A stretch of 64,000 bases of DNA from Shewanella sediminis HAW-EB3 (lineage in GTDB: Bacteria > Pseudomonadota > Gammaproteobacteria > Enterobacterales > Shewanellaceae): the NCBI RefSeq assembly GCF_000018025.1, contig NC_009831.1, positions 2,108,001-2,172,000 of the forward strand. Direction: 5' to 3'. Shown here in pieces: positions 1 through 9,628 of this stretch (position 1 is its first letter; the number at the start of each line of letters is the position of its first letter). Under the pieces are notes generated by a model. That model saw nothing but the letters and a program-made list of their open reading frames with translations. It was not told the DNA's origin and made no database searches. The translations under genes and the position numbers were made by a program.

Positions 1-57
1 AAGGCCAAATTTGTCTTCAACGAGCGAGATAAATTCTGAAAAAATTATGCCTTTCAT
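1..57 (-). CDS. H-NOX (haem NO-binding) protein, N-terminus only, truncated by window edge
   Basis: Nineteen codons are visible on the minus strand, starting at the ATG at 57 and running off the window. The peptide begins MKGIIFSEF and continues to EDKFGL. This is the hallmark N-terminus of H-NOX/HNOB domains (MKGIIF at residue 1, an E-D/E-x-F-G at about residue 15), which bind haem and sense nitric oxide. A good ribosome site, AGGAAG, sits six bases before the ATG. H-NOX genes usually lie beside a histidine kinase or cyclic-di-GMP enzyme, which would be outside this window. The family call rests on 19 residues only; the proximal haem histidine is not visible. Confidence 0.8.
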   Translation of the reverse strand, partial: MKGIIFSEFISLVEDKFGL

Positions 58-252
58 AGTCTTCCTATTATTAACTTGTATTGTAAAAGCTAGTGTATAG
101 CGCTTGTTTTATCAATTTTTCGGTGATGAGATGAAACGGGTCATTGAGCGGAGCTGAGTATGCTCAAGTAAAAATATCTTACATTTTTCTCATTCACAGT
201 CGTCCTTTAAAGATTTACTGTCAGGGGAAGTGTAGTCGGTTGGAGTGACTGA

Positions 253-831
253 ATGGCATTACCCTTAATCTGGCTTGGCGGGGCAACCTTAGGTGCTGTG
301 ATGCTGGCTGACAGACGTGAAAAACGGCATAAGCTGGAGCATGAACGCCGCATGGGGAGGGCCCCGTCGATGCCTGAGGATGGTCAGCATGTCGCACTGA
401 AGCCGAGCCTGTGGCATCCGGGTCATAAGCAGGTGAAGCCGCAACCCGGCGCCATTATCTGCTGCTTCGTCTACGGTATGATTGAACACACAGGTATCTG
501 GCTCGACGACCATATTCTTATCGAACTTCATGGTAGCGGATTAATCCGCGCCGTCTCAACTAACCGCTTTCTGGCGGGCAGAACCGGGACAAAAATCTAT
601 ATCGCTTGCAGCCATGATCATCAACCTCTCATCGATGCCGGTGTACTCGAACGCGCCGAAGCAGCTATTTTTCAATATCGGGAATATGATCTGTTCGACA
701 ATAACTGCCATCGTTTTGTCTGGTCATGTTTAACCGGGCTCGAGGAGTCTCTCCCAAGTTTTAATGATCTGAACCTTCGTCTTGCCGCGCATTTTAAACA
801 GCAAATTTATTGGGATGAAGTGCTACTCTAA
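253..831 (+). CDS. LRAT-domain (NlpC/P60-superfamily) protein
   Basis: This 192-residue protein has a short hydrophobic N-terminus (residues 3-19) that could anchor it, then a basic linker. From about residue 64 it has the lecithin:retinol acyltransferase fold signature: PGAIIC, EHTGIW with His79, ELHG with His93, and NNCHRF with Cys152. These give the permuted Cys-His-His papain-like triad. Bacterial LRAT proteins are thiol acyltransferases or hydrolases whose substrates are mostly unknown. The ATG at 253 has GGAG eight bases upstream. It stands alone between the divergent H-NOX gene and pntA with no operon partner. The domain call is firm; the substrate cannot be predicted. Confidence 0.8.
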   Translation: MALPLIWLGGATLGAVMLADRREKRHKLEHERRMGRAPSMPEDGQHVALKPSLWHPGHKQVKPQPGAIICCFVYGMIEHTGIWLDDHILIELHGSGLIRAVSTNRFLAGRTGTKIYIACSHDHQPLIDAGVLERAEAAIFQYREYDLFDNNCHRFVWSCLTGLEESLPSFNDLNLRLAAHFKQQIYWDEVLL

Positions 832-1324
832 CCGGTATAGCAGCGCTGGGTGACCAGAGTAATACCCTACTCATTATTTATTCAATTCTTTTCTTTTTTA
901 TTCAGTGCTGCTCATAAGCCCCGATTGACCTGATTTTGAGAACAATGGCAGAGTTAATCTGCTCTTTAATCGATTTACGTTTAAAAATCCAAATAAAATT
1001 CATCTGCATGTAGATGAATAAGATAACAATTGTTAATAACTAAGACCAGAAGGTGATTGACAGGGCTTCACTAACAAACCTGAACATAAAAATAATTGAT
1101 TTTAGCCTCAAAAATTGAAAATTATTGACCCATGACGCAAATATCTTGGTATTGTTGATAAGTTTTATGACGCGCTTGACTGAATGCTTAGTCACTTTTG
1201 GCGGCAGCAACTTGCCCTATTATGTTGCTGGTCATAAAAATATAAATATTAGCAATTGTATTACCGGGTTAGGTTTATCGGTAACAGCAGTTGAAAACAT
1301 TACTATCGACACCAGGAAATAACT
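832..1324. other. Non-coding stretch upstream of pntAB with two palindromes
   Basis: This 493-base AT-rich stretch contains no convincing gene. A 65-codon ORF (1125-1322) ending just before pntA has no family features or ribosome site and looks accidental. Two symmetric elements may be regulatory for pntAB: a hairpin at 998-1019 (arms ATTCATCT/AGATGAAT, six-base loop) and a perfect palindrome TAACAATTGTTA at 1024-1035. No terminator for the LRAT gene was recognised. Confidence 0.5.
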
Positions 1325-2869
1325 ATGCAAATCGGAATACCAAGGGAGATCCTCGCGCAGGAGAGCCGGGTAGCCGCGACACCTGCCACTGTAATACAGC
1401 TTAAGAAATTAGGCTTCAGTGTTGTGGTACAAAGCGGTGCCGGAGAGGCGGCTAACTTCAAAGATGAGGCGTATCAAGAAGCGGGTGCTGAGGTTGTTAG
1501 CCTCGAACAAGCGTTTCAGGCTGATCTCATACTAAAGGTCAATGCACCTGGTATTAATGCAGACACTGGCGTTGACGAAGCCGATTTAATGAAAGGCGGT
1601 TCGACAGTGGCAAGTTTTGTATGGCCAGCCCAGAACCCAGAGCTATTGGAAAAGTTTAAGGCTAAAGGGATTAACCTGCTCGCAATGGACATGGTGCCAC
1701 GTATTTCTCGTGCCCAGTCTCTCGATGCGCGTAGCTCGTTAGCAAACGTTGATGGTTATCGCGCCGTCATCGAAGCGGCGAACCATTTTGGCCGTTTCTT
1801 TACCGGTCAAATCACCGCCGCGGGTAAAGTGCCGCCGGCAAAAGTATTGATTATCGGTGCCGGTGTTGCCGGTCTTTCCGCATTAGGTGCAGCCGGTAGC
1901 TTAGGTGCAATCGTTCGTGCCTTCGATACTCGCCCGGAAGTGAAAGAGCAGATTAACTCTATGGGCGCCGAATTCCTGGAACTTGATTTCGAAGAGGAAT
2001 CGGGTTCAGGTGATGGTTACGCCAAAGTTATGAGTAAAGAGTTTATCGATGCTGAGATGGCGCTGTTCCGTGAGCAGGCCAAAGATGTCGATATTATCAT
2101 TACGACGGCACTTATCCCGGGCAAACCCGCGCCTAAACTGATCCTTGAAGATATGGTTGGCTTAATGAAGCCCGGCAGTGTCATCGTCGATCTGGCTGCG
2201 GCCAACGGTGGTAACTGCGAACTGACGGTTCCCGGCGAAGTCGCAGTGGTCAATGATGTCACCATTATCGGTTATACCGAGCTTTCACGCCGCCTGCCTA
2301 CCCAAGCGAGCCAGCTTTACGGTACTAACTTAGTCAACTTGCTTAAGTTAATGGTGCCGGAGAAAGACGGCAACTATGAGATTAACTTCGACGATGAGGT
2401 TATCCGTGGTGTTGCTGCGGTTAAAGATGGTGAAATCACCTTCCCGCCACCAGCAATTCAGGTCAGTGCTCAGCCTCAGGCTAAAGCAGAGGAAGCGCCT
2501 GTCGAAGTGGTCGAGAAGAAAAAGAACCCTTGGGTTAAACCTGTCATTGCAACCGTTGCAGCTGGCCTGTTCGGTTTAATCGCTAATTCGGCGCCGGCAG
2601 ACTTCCTACAGCACTTCAGCATATTTGTGCTGTCATGTGTCGTCGGTTACTACGTCGTTTGGAATGTGAGCCATTCTCTGCATACCCCTCTGATGAGCGT
2701 AACCAATGCGATCAGTGGCATTATCGTTGTCGGTGCCTTAGTGCAGATGAACAGTGATAGTACGGCGGTGCTGGTCTTGTCTGGCATTGCGATACTCATT
2801 GCCTCGATTAACATTGCCGGTGGTTTCACCGTGACTCAGCGTATGCTGAAAATGTTCCGTAAAGACTAA
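1325..2869 (+). CDS. pntA: NAD(P) transhydrogenase subunit alpha
   Basis: PntA couples hydride transfer between NADH and NADP+ to proton entry at the inner membrane and is a major NADPH source. The 514 residues match the E. coli length of about 510. The N-terminal NAD(H)-binding domain I is intact, with [10 protein letters not shown] at 129-138 and the Rossmann GAGVAG at 178-183. After a charged linker (about 385-405) come four C-terminal membrane helices. The ATG at 1325 follows AGGAAA. pntB starts 14 bases after the stop, so the two form an operon. Nothing is odd in the sequence. Confidence 0.98.
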   Translation: MQIGIPREILAQESRVAATPATVIQLKKLGFSVVVQSGAGEAANFKDEAYQEAGAEVVSLEQAFQADLILKVNAPGINADTGVDEADLMKGGSTVASFVWPAQNPELLEKFKAKGINLLAMDMVPRISRAQSLDARSSLANVDGYRAVIEAANHFGRFFTGQITAAGKVPPAKVLIIGAGVAGLSALGAAGSLGAIVRAFDTRPEVKEQINSMGAEFLELDFEEESGSGDGYAKVMSKEFIDAEMALFREQAKDVDIIITTALIPGKPAPKLILEDMVGLMKPGSVIVDLAAANGGNCELTVPGEVAVVNDVTIIGYTELSRRLPTQASQLYGTNLVNLLKLMVPEKDGNYEINFDDEVIRGVAAVKDGEITFPPPAIQVSAQPQAKAEEAPVEVVEKKKNPWVKPVIATVAAGLFGLIANSAPADFLQHFSIFVLSCVVGYYVVWNVSHSLHTPLMSVTNAISGIIVVGALVQMNSDSTAVLVLSGIAILIASINIAGGFTVTQRMLKMFRKD

Positions 2870-2883
2870 GGGGATTGACGAAT

Positions 2884-4284
2884 ATGTCTATAGGATTATT
2901 AAGTGCAGCTTATTTGGTTGCTGCAGTCCTGTTTATCTTCAGTCTTGCAGGCTTAAGTAAACAGGAAACCGCTCAACGCGGTAATATCTTGGGTATTATC
3001 GGTATGGTGATTGCGATTGTCGCAACCCTTGCCAGTACTCAAATTGGGGATAATAGCTGGATTGTTACCGGTGCAATGGCCATAGGTGCGGCTATCGGTG
3101 TGCGTTTAGCACTGAAAGTTGAGATGACCGAAATGCCTGAGCTGGTGGCTATCTTGCACAGCTTTGTGGGTATGGCGGCAGTACTGGTTGGTTTCTCGAG
3201 CACACTGGACCACGGTGCCTTGATGGATGCGGTGACGGGTCATATCGATCCCGTGGCTAAAACCATTCATGATGTTGAAGTGTTTCTCGGTATCTTTATC
3301 GGTGCGGTGACCTTTACCGGTTCAGTAGTGGCTTTTGCTAAGCTTCGTGGCTTGGTCAGTAGCGCGCCTAAATCACTGCCTGGCGCACATTGGTTAAACC
3401 TTGGCATGATAGCCGCATCTGTTATCTTAGGTGCCTATTACATGCAAACCGATGCGATTGGAGCCTTGGTTATCATGACGCTGATTGCCTTCGTATTCGG
3501 TTATAACTTGGTATCGGCCATCGGTGGCGCAGATATGCCAGTGGTTGTCTCTATGTTGAACTCCTACTCAGGTTGGGCAGCAGCGGCAGCAGGTTTCATG
3601 TTAGGTAACGATCTGTTGATCATTACCGGTGCGTTAGTCGGTAGCTCGGGTGCAATCCTCTCTTACATCATGTGTAAAGCGATGAATCGTTCATTTATCT
3701 CTGTGATCTTAGGTGGCTTCGGTACCGAAGGTGGCACTGTGCTAGAACGGGTTGCCGATCAAGGCGAGCACCGCGAAGTGCAGGCCGATGATGTCGCCGA
3801 TATGCTGAAAAATGCACGCAACGTTATCATAGCCCCTGGTTATGGTATGGCGGTTGCGCAGGCTCAGTATCCGGTTGCCGAGATCACTCAGAAACTGCGT
3901 AAGCGTGGTGTGAATGTGCGTTTTGCTATTCATCCGGTAGCGGGGCGTTTGCCTGGTCACATGAACGTGTTATTGGCCGAAGCTAAACTGCCATACGATA
4001 TCGTGATGGAGATGGATGAGATAAACGATGATTTCGCCGATACCGATGTGGTATTGGTTATTGGTGCGAATGACACGGTTAACCCAGCAGCGAAAGAGCC
4101 TGGTAGCCCAATCTCGGGTATGCCGGTACTCGAAGTCTGGAATGCTGATAACGTGGTTGTCTTCAAGCGTTCTATGGCGACAGGTTATGCTGGCGTGCAG
4201 AATCCGCTCTTCTTTAAAGAGAACACGGAAATGCTGTTCGGTGATGCTAAAGAAACGGTTAACAAAATTTTAGCCAATATCTAG
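2884..4284 (+). CDS. pntB: NAD(P) transhydrogenase subunit beta
   Basis: PntB supplies most of the membrane domain and the NADP(H)-binding domain III of the proton-translocating transhydrogenase. The protein (466 residues) has roughly nine hydrophobic helices up to residue 260. The C-terminal domain carries [18 protein letters not shown], the NADP-binding signature. A TTG nine bases upstream is in frame, but the ATG at 2884 is chosen because [14 protein letters not shown] aligns with the E. coli start. It also has AAGGGG (2868-2873), overlapping the pntA stop, as ribosome site. A strong terminator follows at 4308. Confidence 0.98.
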   Translation: MSIGLLSAAYLVAAVLFIFSLAGLSKQETAQRGNILGIIGMVIAIVATLASTQIGDNSWIVTGAMAIGAAIGVRLALKVEMTEMPELVAILHSFVGMAAVLVGFSSTLDHGALMDAVTGHIDPVAKTIHDVEVFLGIFIGAVTFTGSVVAFAKLRGLVSSAPKSLPGAHWLNLGMIAASVILGAYYMQTDAIGALVIMTLIAFVFGYNLVSAIGGADMPVVVSMLNSYSGWAAAAAGFMLGNDLLIITGALVGSSGAILSYIMCKAMNRSFISVILGGFGTEGGTVLERVADQGEHREVQADDVADMLKNARNVIIAPGYGMAVAQAQYPVAEITQKLRKRGVNVRFAIHPVAGRLPGHMNVLLAEAKLPYDIVMEMDEINDDFADTDVVLVIGANDTVNPAAKEPGSPISGMPVLEVWNADNVVVFKRSMATGYAGVQNPLFFKENTEMLFGDAKETVNKILANI

Positions 4285-4307
4285 CATACTCAAAAGAACC
4301 AACTCAA

Positions 4308-4336
4308 ATGCCAGTCGATTGACTGGCATTTTTTTT
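4308..4336 (+). terminator. Rho-independent terminator of pntAB
   Basis: A perfect nine-base stem (ATGCCAGTC/GACTGGCAT) with a GATT loop is followed by eight T. It lies 24 bases after the pntB stop. Confidence 0.92.
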
Positions 4337-4616
4337 GGGCTGAAATAAGTGATAAAGACGCGGGGCTTTTTTCAAACTTACCTCTATATGTTTTAGTTAA
4401 ATAAAACTAAAGTTTTAAATATTTATATTTAAAGAGTGGAATAATTGATGTTTAATTGAACTTCGACACTTGTCCGGTTACTGATTGAACTCACGATGTT
4501 TTTACTGACTTTTTAAGAGCTGTTTAGTTAAGTTCACGTTTAAATTGGTGTGATATCAACCTGGTTGAATCAATGAGATGGTATCAGTAGGCGTTAATTT
4601 ATGAAGAGGCGATACC

Positions 4617-4790
4617 ATGGAAAACAAGCATATTTTAAAAAATGACCAGAATAACCATTTAATCGATCAGGTTAGTGAGTTTGTTCAATGTGCGCTGATT
4701 AAAAGCGAAGAGCCGATATTGGCGACCCTTTTCAATGAAACCCTATGTAGCGATGAGGTGACCTCTATCTACGTACGTGGATATAACTGA
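4617..4790 (+). CDS. Small hypothetical protein (57 aa)
   Basis: This ORF starts at the ATG at 4617 with an AGAGG-type ribosome site (4604-4608) and ends TGA at 4790, just before a good hairpin terminator. The peptide begins MENKHILKND and is acidic and hydrophilic, with two cysteines (25 and 44) and no membrane segment. It sits alone between two terminators, about 330 bases after pntB. That context, with the ribosome site and own terminator, argues for a real expressed small gene. No family is recognised. Confidence 0.5.
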   Translation: MENKHILKNDQNNHLIDQVSEFVQCALIKSEEPILATLFNETLCSDEVTSIYVRGYN

Positions 4791-4818
4791 CGCGACGGGA
4801 CCGATTAGCAGAAACAAA

Positions 4819-4846
4819 AACACCAGCACATAGGCTGGTGTTTTTT
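4819..4846. terminator. Bidirectional terminator between small ORF and FabH-like gene
   Basis: The stem AACACCAGC/GCTGGTGTT has a six-base loop, with T-runs on the right and A-runs on the left. It can therefore stop transcripts from the 57-aa gene (plus) and from the ketosynthase gene (minus, ending at 4880). Confidence 0.85.
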
Positions 4847-4851
4847 ATGCT

Positions 4852-4879
4852 TACGAGCTACGAGCTACGAGCTACGAGA
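4852..4879. repeat. Four tandem 7-bp repeats (TACGAGC)
   Basis: Three exact TACGAGC copies and a fourth, TACGAGA, lie directly before the stop codon of the ketosynthase gene, between it and the shared terminator. Slippage could change the copy number. Confidence 0.9.
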
Positions 4880-5944
4880 TTAGCCGCAGAAGTGCTTCAC
4901 AGCCTTACTGACTAACTCTATGCCGGTTTTATCGCATGGAGGAAGCTCAGCATCGCTTTCATTAATTGGAGTGACTCTATCGCCCCACTTAATCAATGCC
5001 GCAGCCGAGGTAAGCCCCGCGCCAAATGCACATGAGAGTATCGTCTGACCTGGTTTAATCTTACCTTGCTCAAGCGCATCACAGATGGCGATAGGGATCG
5101 TGGCTGCCGATGTATTGCCGTAATTGGCAATGTTCACAATCGCTTTCTCTTTCGGGATCTTCATACGGCTGATAAGGGTATCGATAATACGCTCGTTAGC
5201 CTGATGAGGAATAACCCAATCGATATCATCTATCGAAGTATCACACTTCTCGAGGACTTTCTTACTCAGCTTACCCATGCCTGCGATGGCGCGTTTAAAG
5301 ATCTCCTGACCGTTAAACTCGATATAGAAGTCTAATGATGCGGCATTGAATCTGTCCATTGCAGTACCGAAACCTGCTTTGAGGATATCGCGACCGGCAG
5401 GGTCATTGTTAAGCTCGTAGCCTAAAATGCCGATAGCTTCGTCTGTCGCCTCAAGCACAACGGCACCCGCGCCATCACCGAACAGTACGGCAGTTTCACG
5501 ACGCGACCAATCGAGATAGAAAGAGAGGCGCTCGGCACCGATAACGAGAACCTTTTTACATTGGCCACTCTTAATCTGAGCACTACCCAGACCGAGTCCA
5601 TATAAGAAACCACTACAGGCGGCGTTGATATCGAATGCAGCGCATGTTGCGCCAACATTGGCCTGTACCGTAGAGGCAATATTTGGGATCAAGGTATCCG
5701 GGCTTGCGGTAGCAAGGATGATCATATCCAACTCGCTGCCATCTATTCCGGCTGCGGCCAAGGCACGCTGCGCCGCTACAGATGCGAGCTCAGAAGTATC
5801 AACATGGCTGATGTGACGCTGGCTGATGCCTGTGCGTGGTTTGATCCATTCATCAGATGTTTCAATAAAAGTGGAAAGGTCGTGGTTAGTCAGGGTTGCT
5901 GGCGGAACACATTTTCCCCAACCTGTGATAGTGGCGTACTGCAT
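4880..5944 (-). CDS. 3-oxoacyl-ACP synthase III (FabH-like ketosynthase)
   Basis: A thiolase-fold condensing enzyme of the KAS III family, which joins an acyl-CoA starter with malonyl-ACP. The triad is visible as Cys110 (NAACSGF), His247 (IPHQANERI) and Asn277 (ANYGNTSAA). At 354 residues it is longer than housekeeping FabH (about 317), with a C-terminal tail from about residue 322. It is also not beside plsX/fabD, so it is probably a second, specialised KAS III. The start is placed at the ATG at 5944 ([10 protein letters not shown]) after GAGAG; an upstream in-frame TTG lacks support. It is monocistronic, with the gntR terminator upstream. Confidence 0.88.
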   Translation of the reverse strand: MQYATITGWGKCVPPATLTNHDLSTFIETSDEWIKPRTGISQRHISHVDTSELASVAAQRALAAAGIDGSELDMIILATASPDTLIPNIASTVQANVGATCAAFDINAACSGFLYGLGLGSAQIKSGQCKKVLVIGAERLSFYLDWSRRETAVLFGDGAGAVVLEATDEAIGILGYELNNDPAGRDILKAGFGTAMDRFNAASLDFYIEFNGQEIFKRAIAGMGKLSKKVLEKCDTSIDDIDWVIPHQANERIIDTLISRMKIPKEKAIVNIANYGNTSAATIPIAICDALEQGKIKPGQTILSCAFGAGLTSAAALIKWGDRVTPINESDAELPPCDKTGIELVSKAVKHFCG

Positions 5945-5959
5945 CTGTGGTTCTCTCAA

Positions 5960-5990
5960 ATAAAAAGGCAGAACCTTGGCTCTGCCTTAT
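5960..5990 (-). terminator. Terminator of the gntR gene
   Basis: Arms AAGGCAGA/TCTGCCTT form an eight-base stem. On the minus strand it is followed by a T-run, so it ends transcription from the GntR regulator (stop at 6040). Confidence 0.8.
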
Positions 5991-6039
5991 CTAACGTAAT
6001 TAACTAAGCTTAGCAAGTCGTAAGCTAACCAACAGTGAT

Positions 6040-6711
6040 CTAAGCCACTTGTTGGGCGACGAGTTCACGAATCGCTTTAGCGGCATGCAAAATATGCGCT
6101 CGTAGCAATTCAACAGCCTTATCGATTTCTTTATTCTTGCAAAGACTAAGCAACTCTCTATGATCTTGTTCTGCTTGTGGTATTCCGCCTGCAAGGAGTA
6201 GCTGCAAACGGATATAGCGATCACAATTTGTGTTCAGACCATGCACCACTTCCAGTGTATGAGGGTGGTCTGCCGGGCTATATAAGCAGGTGTGGAAGCG
6301 AGTATTGAGCTCGCTCCAGGTACTGACGGCATCTTCTTGCTTAAATGCAGATTCCAGCTCATCGAGTACTTTTTCTGCTTTAAGCAGATCTTCATCTTCC
6401 AGCTTAGGAATCGCCTTTGCCAGAAGATCTGTTTCAATAAGTGCGCGAAGTTCAAAAAGTTCGGTGGCTTGTTCAACCGATAACTTTGTGGCGGTAGCGC
6501 CTTTGTGAGCTTCAAATTTGACTAAGCCTTCGGCTTCTAATTGTAATAAGGCTTCTCTGACGGGGATCCGACTGACGTTGAGCTCATCGGCTAAAGCACT
6601 TTGACGAAGGGGTTCACCAGCGGCAATATCACCAGATAGAATTTTTTCCCTTAGGACCTCTACAACGACTTGCGTGCGCGTTTTATGGATAATTGGTGTA
6701 GATCGGCTCAT
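6040..6711 (-). CDS. GntR-family regulator, FCD (FadR/VanR) subfamily, probable hydroxyproline-locus regulator
   Basis: The N-terminal winged helix-turn-helix (residues 10-77, with LRQSALADELNVSRIPVREAL) is followed by an all-helical FCD ligand domain (about 88-215). Candidate metal-binding residues lie in NTRFHTCLY, EQDHREL and LRAHIL. FCD regulators usually repress neighbouring catabolic operons and release DNA when a small carboxylic or amino acid binds. It is the last gene of the minus-strand hydroxyproline arm, 128 bases after the dehydrogenase gene. A TTGTATACAA palindrome of the type bound by this subfamily lies in the divergent promoter at 10629-10642. The hydroxyproline or pyrroline ligand is inferred. 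Confidence 0.88.
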   Translation of the reverse strand: MSRSTPIIHKTRTQVVVEVLREKILSGDIAAGEPLRQSALADELNVSRIPVREALLQLEAEGLVKFEAHKGATATKLSVEQATELFELRALIETDLLAKAIPKLEDEDLLKAEKVLDELESAFKQEDAVSTWSELNTRFHTCLYSPADHPHTLEVVHGLNTNCDRYIRLQLLLAGGIPQAEQDHRELLSLCKNKEIDKAVELLRAHILHAAKAIRELVAQQVA

Positions 6712-6780
6712 ATTTTCCGTTTCTATCTATTCGTTATTCTATTTAGTCCGTCTAAGATTACCGTTAAAGCAAGTATAAAT

Positions 6781-6802
6781 AAAGGGAAACAGTGTTCCCT
6801 TT
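6781..6802 (-). terminator. Weak stem-loop after the aldehyde dehydrogenase gene
   Basis: Arms AAAGGGAA/TTCCCTTT with a six-base loop lie 38 bases after the dehydrogenase stop. The minus-strand T-tract is interrupted, so termination is probably partial and gntR may still be reached by read-through. Confidence 0.45.
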
Positions 6803-6839
6803 ATCTATTTTGATACTTGTGAAGAGGGATTAAGTGAGA

Positions 6840-8405
6840 TTAAAAGGTGATCACCTTAGGATTGTCACTCTTTAGCTCATCGGGTAGCAGGGCCTGAGGC
6901 ATATTCTGGTAACAAATTGGGCGCTCGAAGCGCTTCATCGCATCACTACCTACAGAGGTACTGCGGCTATCGGTGCTGGCCGGATAGGGACCGCCGTGAT
7001 TCATCGAGTGGCATACCTCGACACCCGTTGGCATCTGATTAAAGATAATACGACCGACCTTGTATGCGACCGCTTCAATCAGTTCAGACTGTTGCGCCAG
7101 CTCCTCTTCATCGCCATGAATGGTCGCCGTTAACTGCCCCTCTAGTGCATTGGCAATTTGCAACATCTGCGCCGTGTTTTCACACTCAACCAAGATGGCG
7201 CAGGGACCGAAGATCTCCTGTTGTAGTTCGCTGCTTGCTAAGTAGTCATCAGCCGACACACGAATGGCGCTCGGACGGGTATGATGTCCAGCCTCTGCGG
7301 ATTGACCCTGAGCGATAAGGGTAACGGCGGAATTGTTCAGTAGCGCTTCGAGTTGAGCCTGATAGGTTGCCGCAATCCCGGGTGTGAGCATAGCCGCAGC
7401 GGGCAGAGAGGCAAGGTTTTCTGTCATCGTCGCGATATAGCGATTGAGCGCTTCTCCCTTTTGTGCCACAACCACGCCGGGGCTGGTGCAGAACTGGCCG
7501 TGCCCCATCAACATGGATTGCACCTGTGTAGTGGCCAACTGCTCGGCCTGAGCAGACAGAAGCCCTGGTAACAGGAATTGCGGGTTGGTCGATCCCAGCT
7601 CGCCATAAAAGGGGATCGGCTCGGCTCTGGCGGCACATAAGTCCGACAAGATGCGGCCCACTTTCAGTGAACCGGTAAAGCCAACCGCCTTGATTGCCCC
7701 ATGGCTGACCAGCGCCGTCGATACCTGCGGCGTGCAGCCCTGTATCAGACTAAATACCCCTTGCGGCATATCACAGCGCTCAATGGCCTTTTCGATGGCA
7801 CGTGTCACCAGTTCACTGGTGGCGGCGTGGGCCGGGTGGCCCTTGACGACAACGGTGCACCCGGCGGCCAGGGCCGAGGCCGTATCGCCACCCGCGGTTG
7901 AGAAGGCTAACGGAAAGTTTGATGCGCCAAATACGGCGACCGGGCCCAGAGGCAACACACTTAAGCGGGTATCGGCCTTGGGGAGCGGGGCACGCTGCGG
8001 GTTTGCCAAGTCGACAAAGCGCGGCTCGAGGGGATCACGCAGACGAGTGGCAAACAGCTTTAGCTGAGTACAGGTTCTGCCGGTTTCACCCTGCAGACGC
8101 GCCATAGGAAGGCCGGTCTCACGGTGCGCGGCAGCGGTGATGGCCTCAATATCGGCCTGGATCTCATCGGCAATGGCCTCTAGAAAATCGGCTCTTTGGC
8201 TTGGTGTCTTCGAGCGATATTGCGTGAAGGCCGCGTGTGCCGCCGTGACTGCTTGGGCAACTTCAGTCTCTGAGGCGTTAGCAAACTGCCAATCGATCTT
8301 TGCGTTGGTGACGGGATCGAAGCTATTAAAGGCACCGGCCTGTCCTGTCCAAGCACCATTGATAAAGTGTTGTCCGGTAACTCTTCTCTTTATTGCATCT
8401 GTCAT
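6840..8405 (-). CDS. 2,5-dioxovalerate (alpha-ketoglutaric semialdehyde) dehydrogenase, NADP-type ALDH
   Basis: This 521-residue aldehyde dehydrogenase belongs to the long NADP-preferring group that oxidises alpha-ketoglutaric semialdehyde to 2-oxoglutarate. Visible catalytic residues are Asn163 (GASNFPLAF), Glu269 (YGELGSTNP) and Cys306 (GHGQFCTSP). The GELGSTNP and FCTSPG motifs are typical of this group. In the trans-4-hydroxyproline pathway it performs the last step. The position in the arm with epimerase and DapA-like deaminase fits that role. It starts at the ATG at 8405, 56 bases after the epimerase gene. The related role in sugar-acid catabolism is less likely here. Confidence 0.88.
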   Translation of the reverse strand: MTDAIKRRVTGQHFINGAWTGQAGAFNSFDPVTNAKIDWQFANASETEVAQAVTAAHAAFTQYRSKTPSQRADFLEAIADEIQADIEAITAAAHRETGLPMARLQGETGRTCTQLKLFATRLRDPLEPRFVDLANPQRAPLPKADTRLSVLPLGPVAVFGASNFPLAFSTAGGDTASALAAGCTVVVKGHPAHAATSELVTRAIEKAIERCDMPQGVFSLIQGCTPQVSTALVSHGAIKAVGFTGSLKVGRILSDLCAARAEPIPFYGELGSTNPQFLLPGLLSAQAEQLATTQVQSMLMGHGQFCTSPGVVVAQKGEALNRYIATMTENLASLPAAAMLTPGIAATYQAQLEALLNNSAVTLIAQGQSAEAGHHTRPSAIRVSADDYLASSELQQEIFGPCAILVECENTAQMLQIANALEGQLTATIHGDEEELAQQSELIEAVAYKVGRIIFNQMPTGVEVCHSMNHGGPYPASTDSRSTSVGSDAMKRFERPICYQNMPQALLPDELKSDNPKVITF

Positions 8406-8461
8406 AATAGTTCCTGATAATTCTTTTTGAGTAGTCGGGTCGACTGAAATATGAGTGCTGC

Positions 8462-9463
8462 CTATACCACTTGAAACCCGAAGGCATAGGGGTCGCTGTC
8501 ATCGACTGTGATGGCATTTTTTCCGGTGATCCTGGCCCATCCCTGAATGCTGGGCATGATGCCTTTGTTGTCACCTACGGTTGTAGCGGCTTCTATCCGG
8601 CCGATAAACTGACTGCCTATGATGCTTTCATGGGTGTATTGGGCACCGACCTCGAGTTGACCTTTGGCGTAAAGCTGAGCGAGTCTGGCACTGGTACCAG
8701 TGCCGCAAGGGGAGCGGTCGATGGCTTTCTCACCATAGAAAACGGCATTAGCCCCGTCGGAACCTTCACTGATGGTATTACCCGTCCAAAGCACGTGAGA
8801 GATACCGTTGACGGTAGGATCATCCGGATGAACACAGCTGAGTTGTTCATCTGCAATTTGACGAACGACGGGACTCCAGCGAAGAATATCTGCGGCGGTC
8901 CACTGTCTTAAACCGGGAAAATTGGTCTGAGGTTCGACGATGACATAGTAGTTACCACCGTAAGATACATCGACTTTAAGTGGCCCAAGGCCTGGAATAT
9001 CTAAGATCACATCGCGGTGAGCCAGGTAAGCCGGGACATTATAGATCTTGACCCAGTCGACTTTTTCACCGGTTTGCTGATACTCGATATTAATCTGACC
9101 CGCGGGGACATCTATCGTCAGTTTGCCCGGCTCTCTGGCCGTTAACAGACCCGATTCGATGGCGGCGGTAATGGTGCCGATGGTGCCGTGTCCACACATG
9201 GGCAGGCAACCACTGGTTTCGATAAAGAGGATTGAGGCATCGGCATTGTCACTGCAGGGAGGATACAAAAAAGCCCCCGACATCATATCGTGGCCTCTGG
9301 GTTCAAACATTAATGCCTTTCTGATCCAATCATAGTGGTTCAGAAAGTCTTGTCGCTTTTCACTCATATTGCGACCCTTAAGATTCGGATGGCCACTGGT
9401 GACCAAACGAACCGGGTTGCCGCAGGTATGAGCATCGACGCAAAAGAAGGTACCTTTTAACAT
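8462..9463 (-). CDS. 4-hydroxyproline 2-epimerase (proline racemase family)
   Basis: This proline-racemase-fold enzyme (333 residues) has both catalytic cysteines: Cys90 in LPMCGHG and Cys253 in DRSPCGTGTSA. A Cys/Cys pair is diagnostic of two-base racemases/epimerases, in contrast to the paralogue at 10735. It would convert trans-4-hydroxy-L-proline to cis-4-hydroxy-D-proline, the first pathway step. Proline racemase activity cannot be excluded from sequence, but the neighbours (DapA-like deaminase, semialdehyde dehydrogenase, D-amino-acid oxidase) all belong to the hydroxyproline route. It lies 165 bases after the deaminase gene on the same strand. Confidence 0.9.
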   Translation of the reverse strand: MLKGTFFCVDAHTCGNPVRLVTSGHPNLKGRNMSEKRQDFLNHYDWIRKALMFEPRGHDMMSGAFLYPPCSDNADASILFIETSGCLPMCGHGTIGTITAAIESGLLTAREPGKLTIDVPAGQINIEYQQTGEKVDWVKIYNVPAYLAHRDVILDIPGLGPLKVDVSYGGNYYVIVEPQTNFPGLRQWTAADILRWSPVVRQIADEQLSCVHPDDPTVNGISHVLWTGNTISEGSDGANAVFYGEKAIDRSPCGTGTSARLAQLYAKGQLEVGAQYTHESIIGSQFIGRIEAATTVGDNKGIMPSIQGWARITGKNAITVDDSDPYAFGFQVV

Positions 9464-9514
9464 CTCACTCTTACTCCATTTTGCCTCTCCCCCTTAGGTA
9501 GGGTAAACAGTGAA

Positions 9515-9547
9515 ATTGGGTGATAGTTTATCTTTTTTATTCACCCA
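9515..9547 (-). other. Stem-loop in the deaminase-epimerase gap
   Basis: TTGGGTGA and TCACCCAA form an eight-base stem around an AT-rich loop of 17 bases. It sits between two genes of the arm. It has no clear T-tract and could adjust relative expression or be an mRNA-processing site. Role unknown. Confidence 0.4.
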
Positions 9548-9628
9548 AAATTCAATGAGGGGAGCAGGCTTTTGGCTATTTTAGAATTAGTCTAATTTTG
9601 TACTTATTCAGAATTATTAAGTTAATAA

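Noticed and set aside
1125..1322. 65-codon ORF ending just before pntA
   Set aside because: No ribosome site, no recognisable features, and composition like the surrounding AT-rich non-coding DNA.
2875..2883. TTG start extending pntB by three codons
   Set aside because: The ATG at 2884 aligns with known PntB starts and has better ribosome-site spacing.
7064..8107. Long ORFs antisense to the aldehyde dehydrogenase gene
   Set aside because: They are frame shadows of a GC-rich, fully conserved gene and show no family motif.
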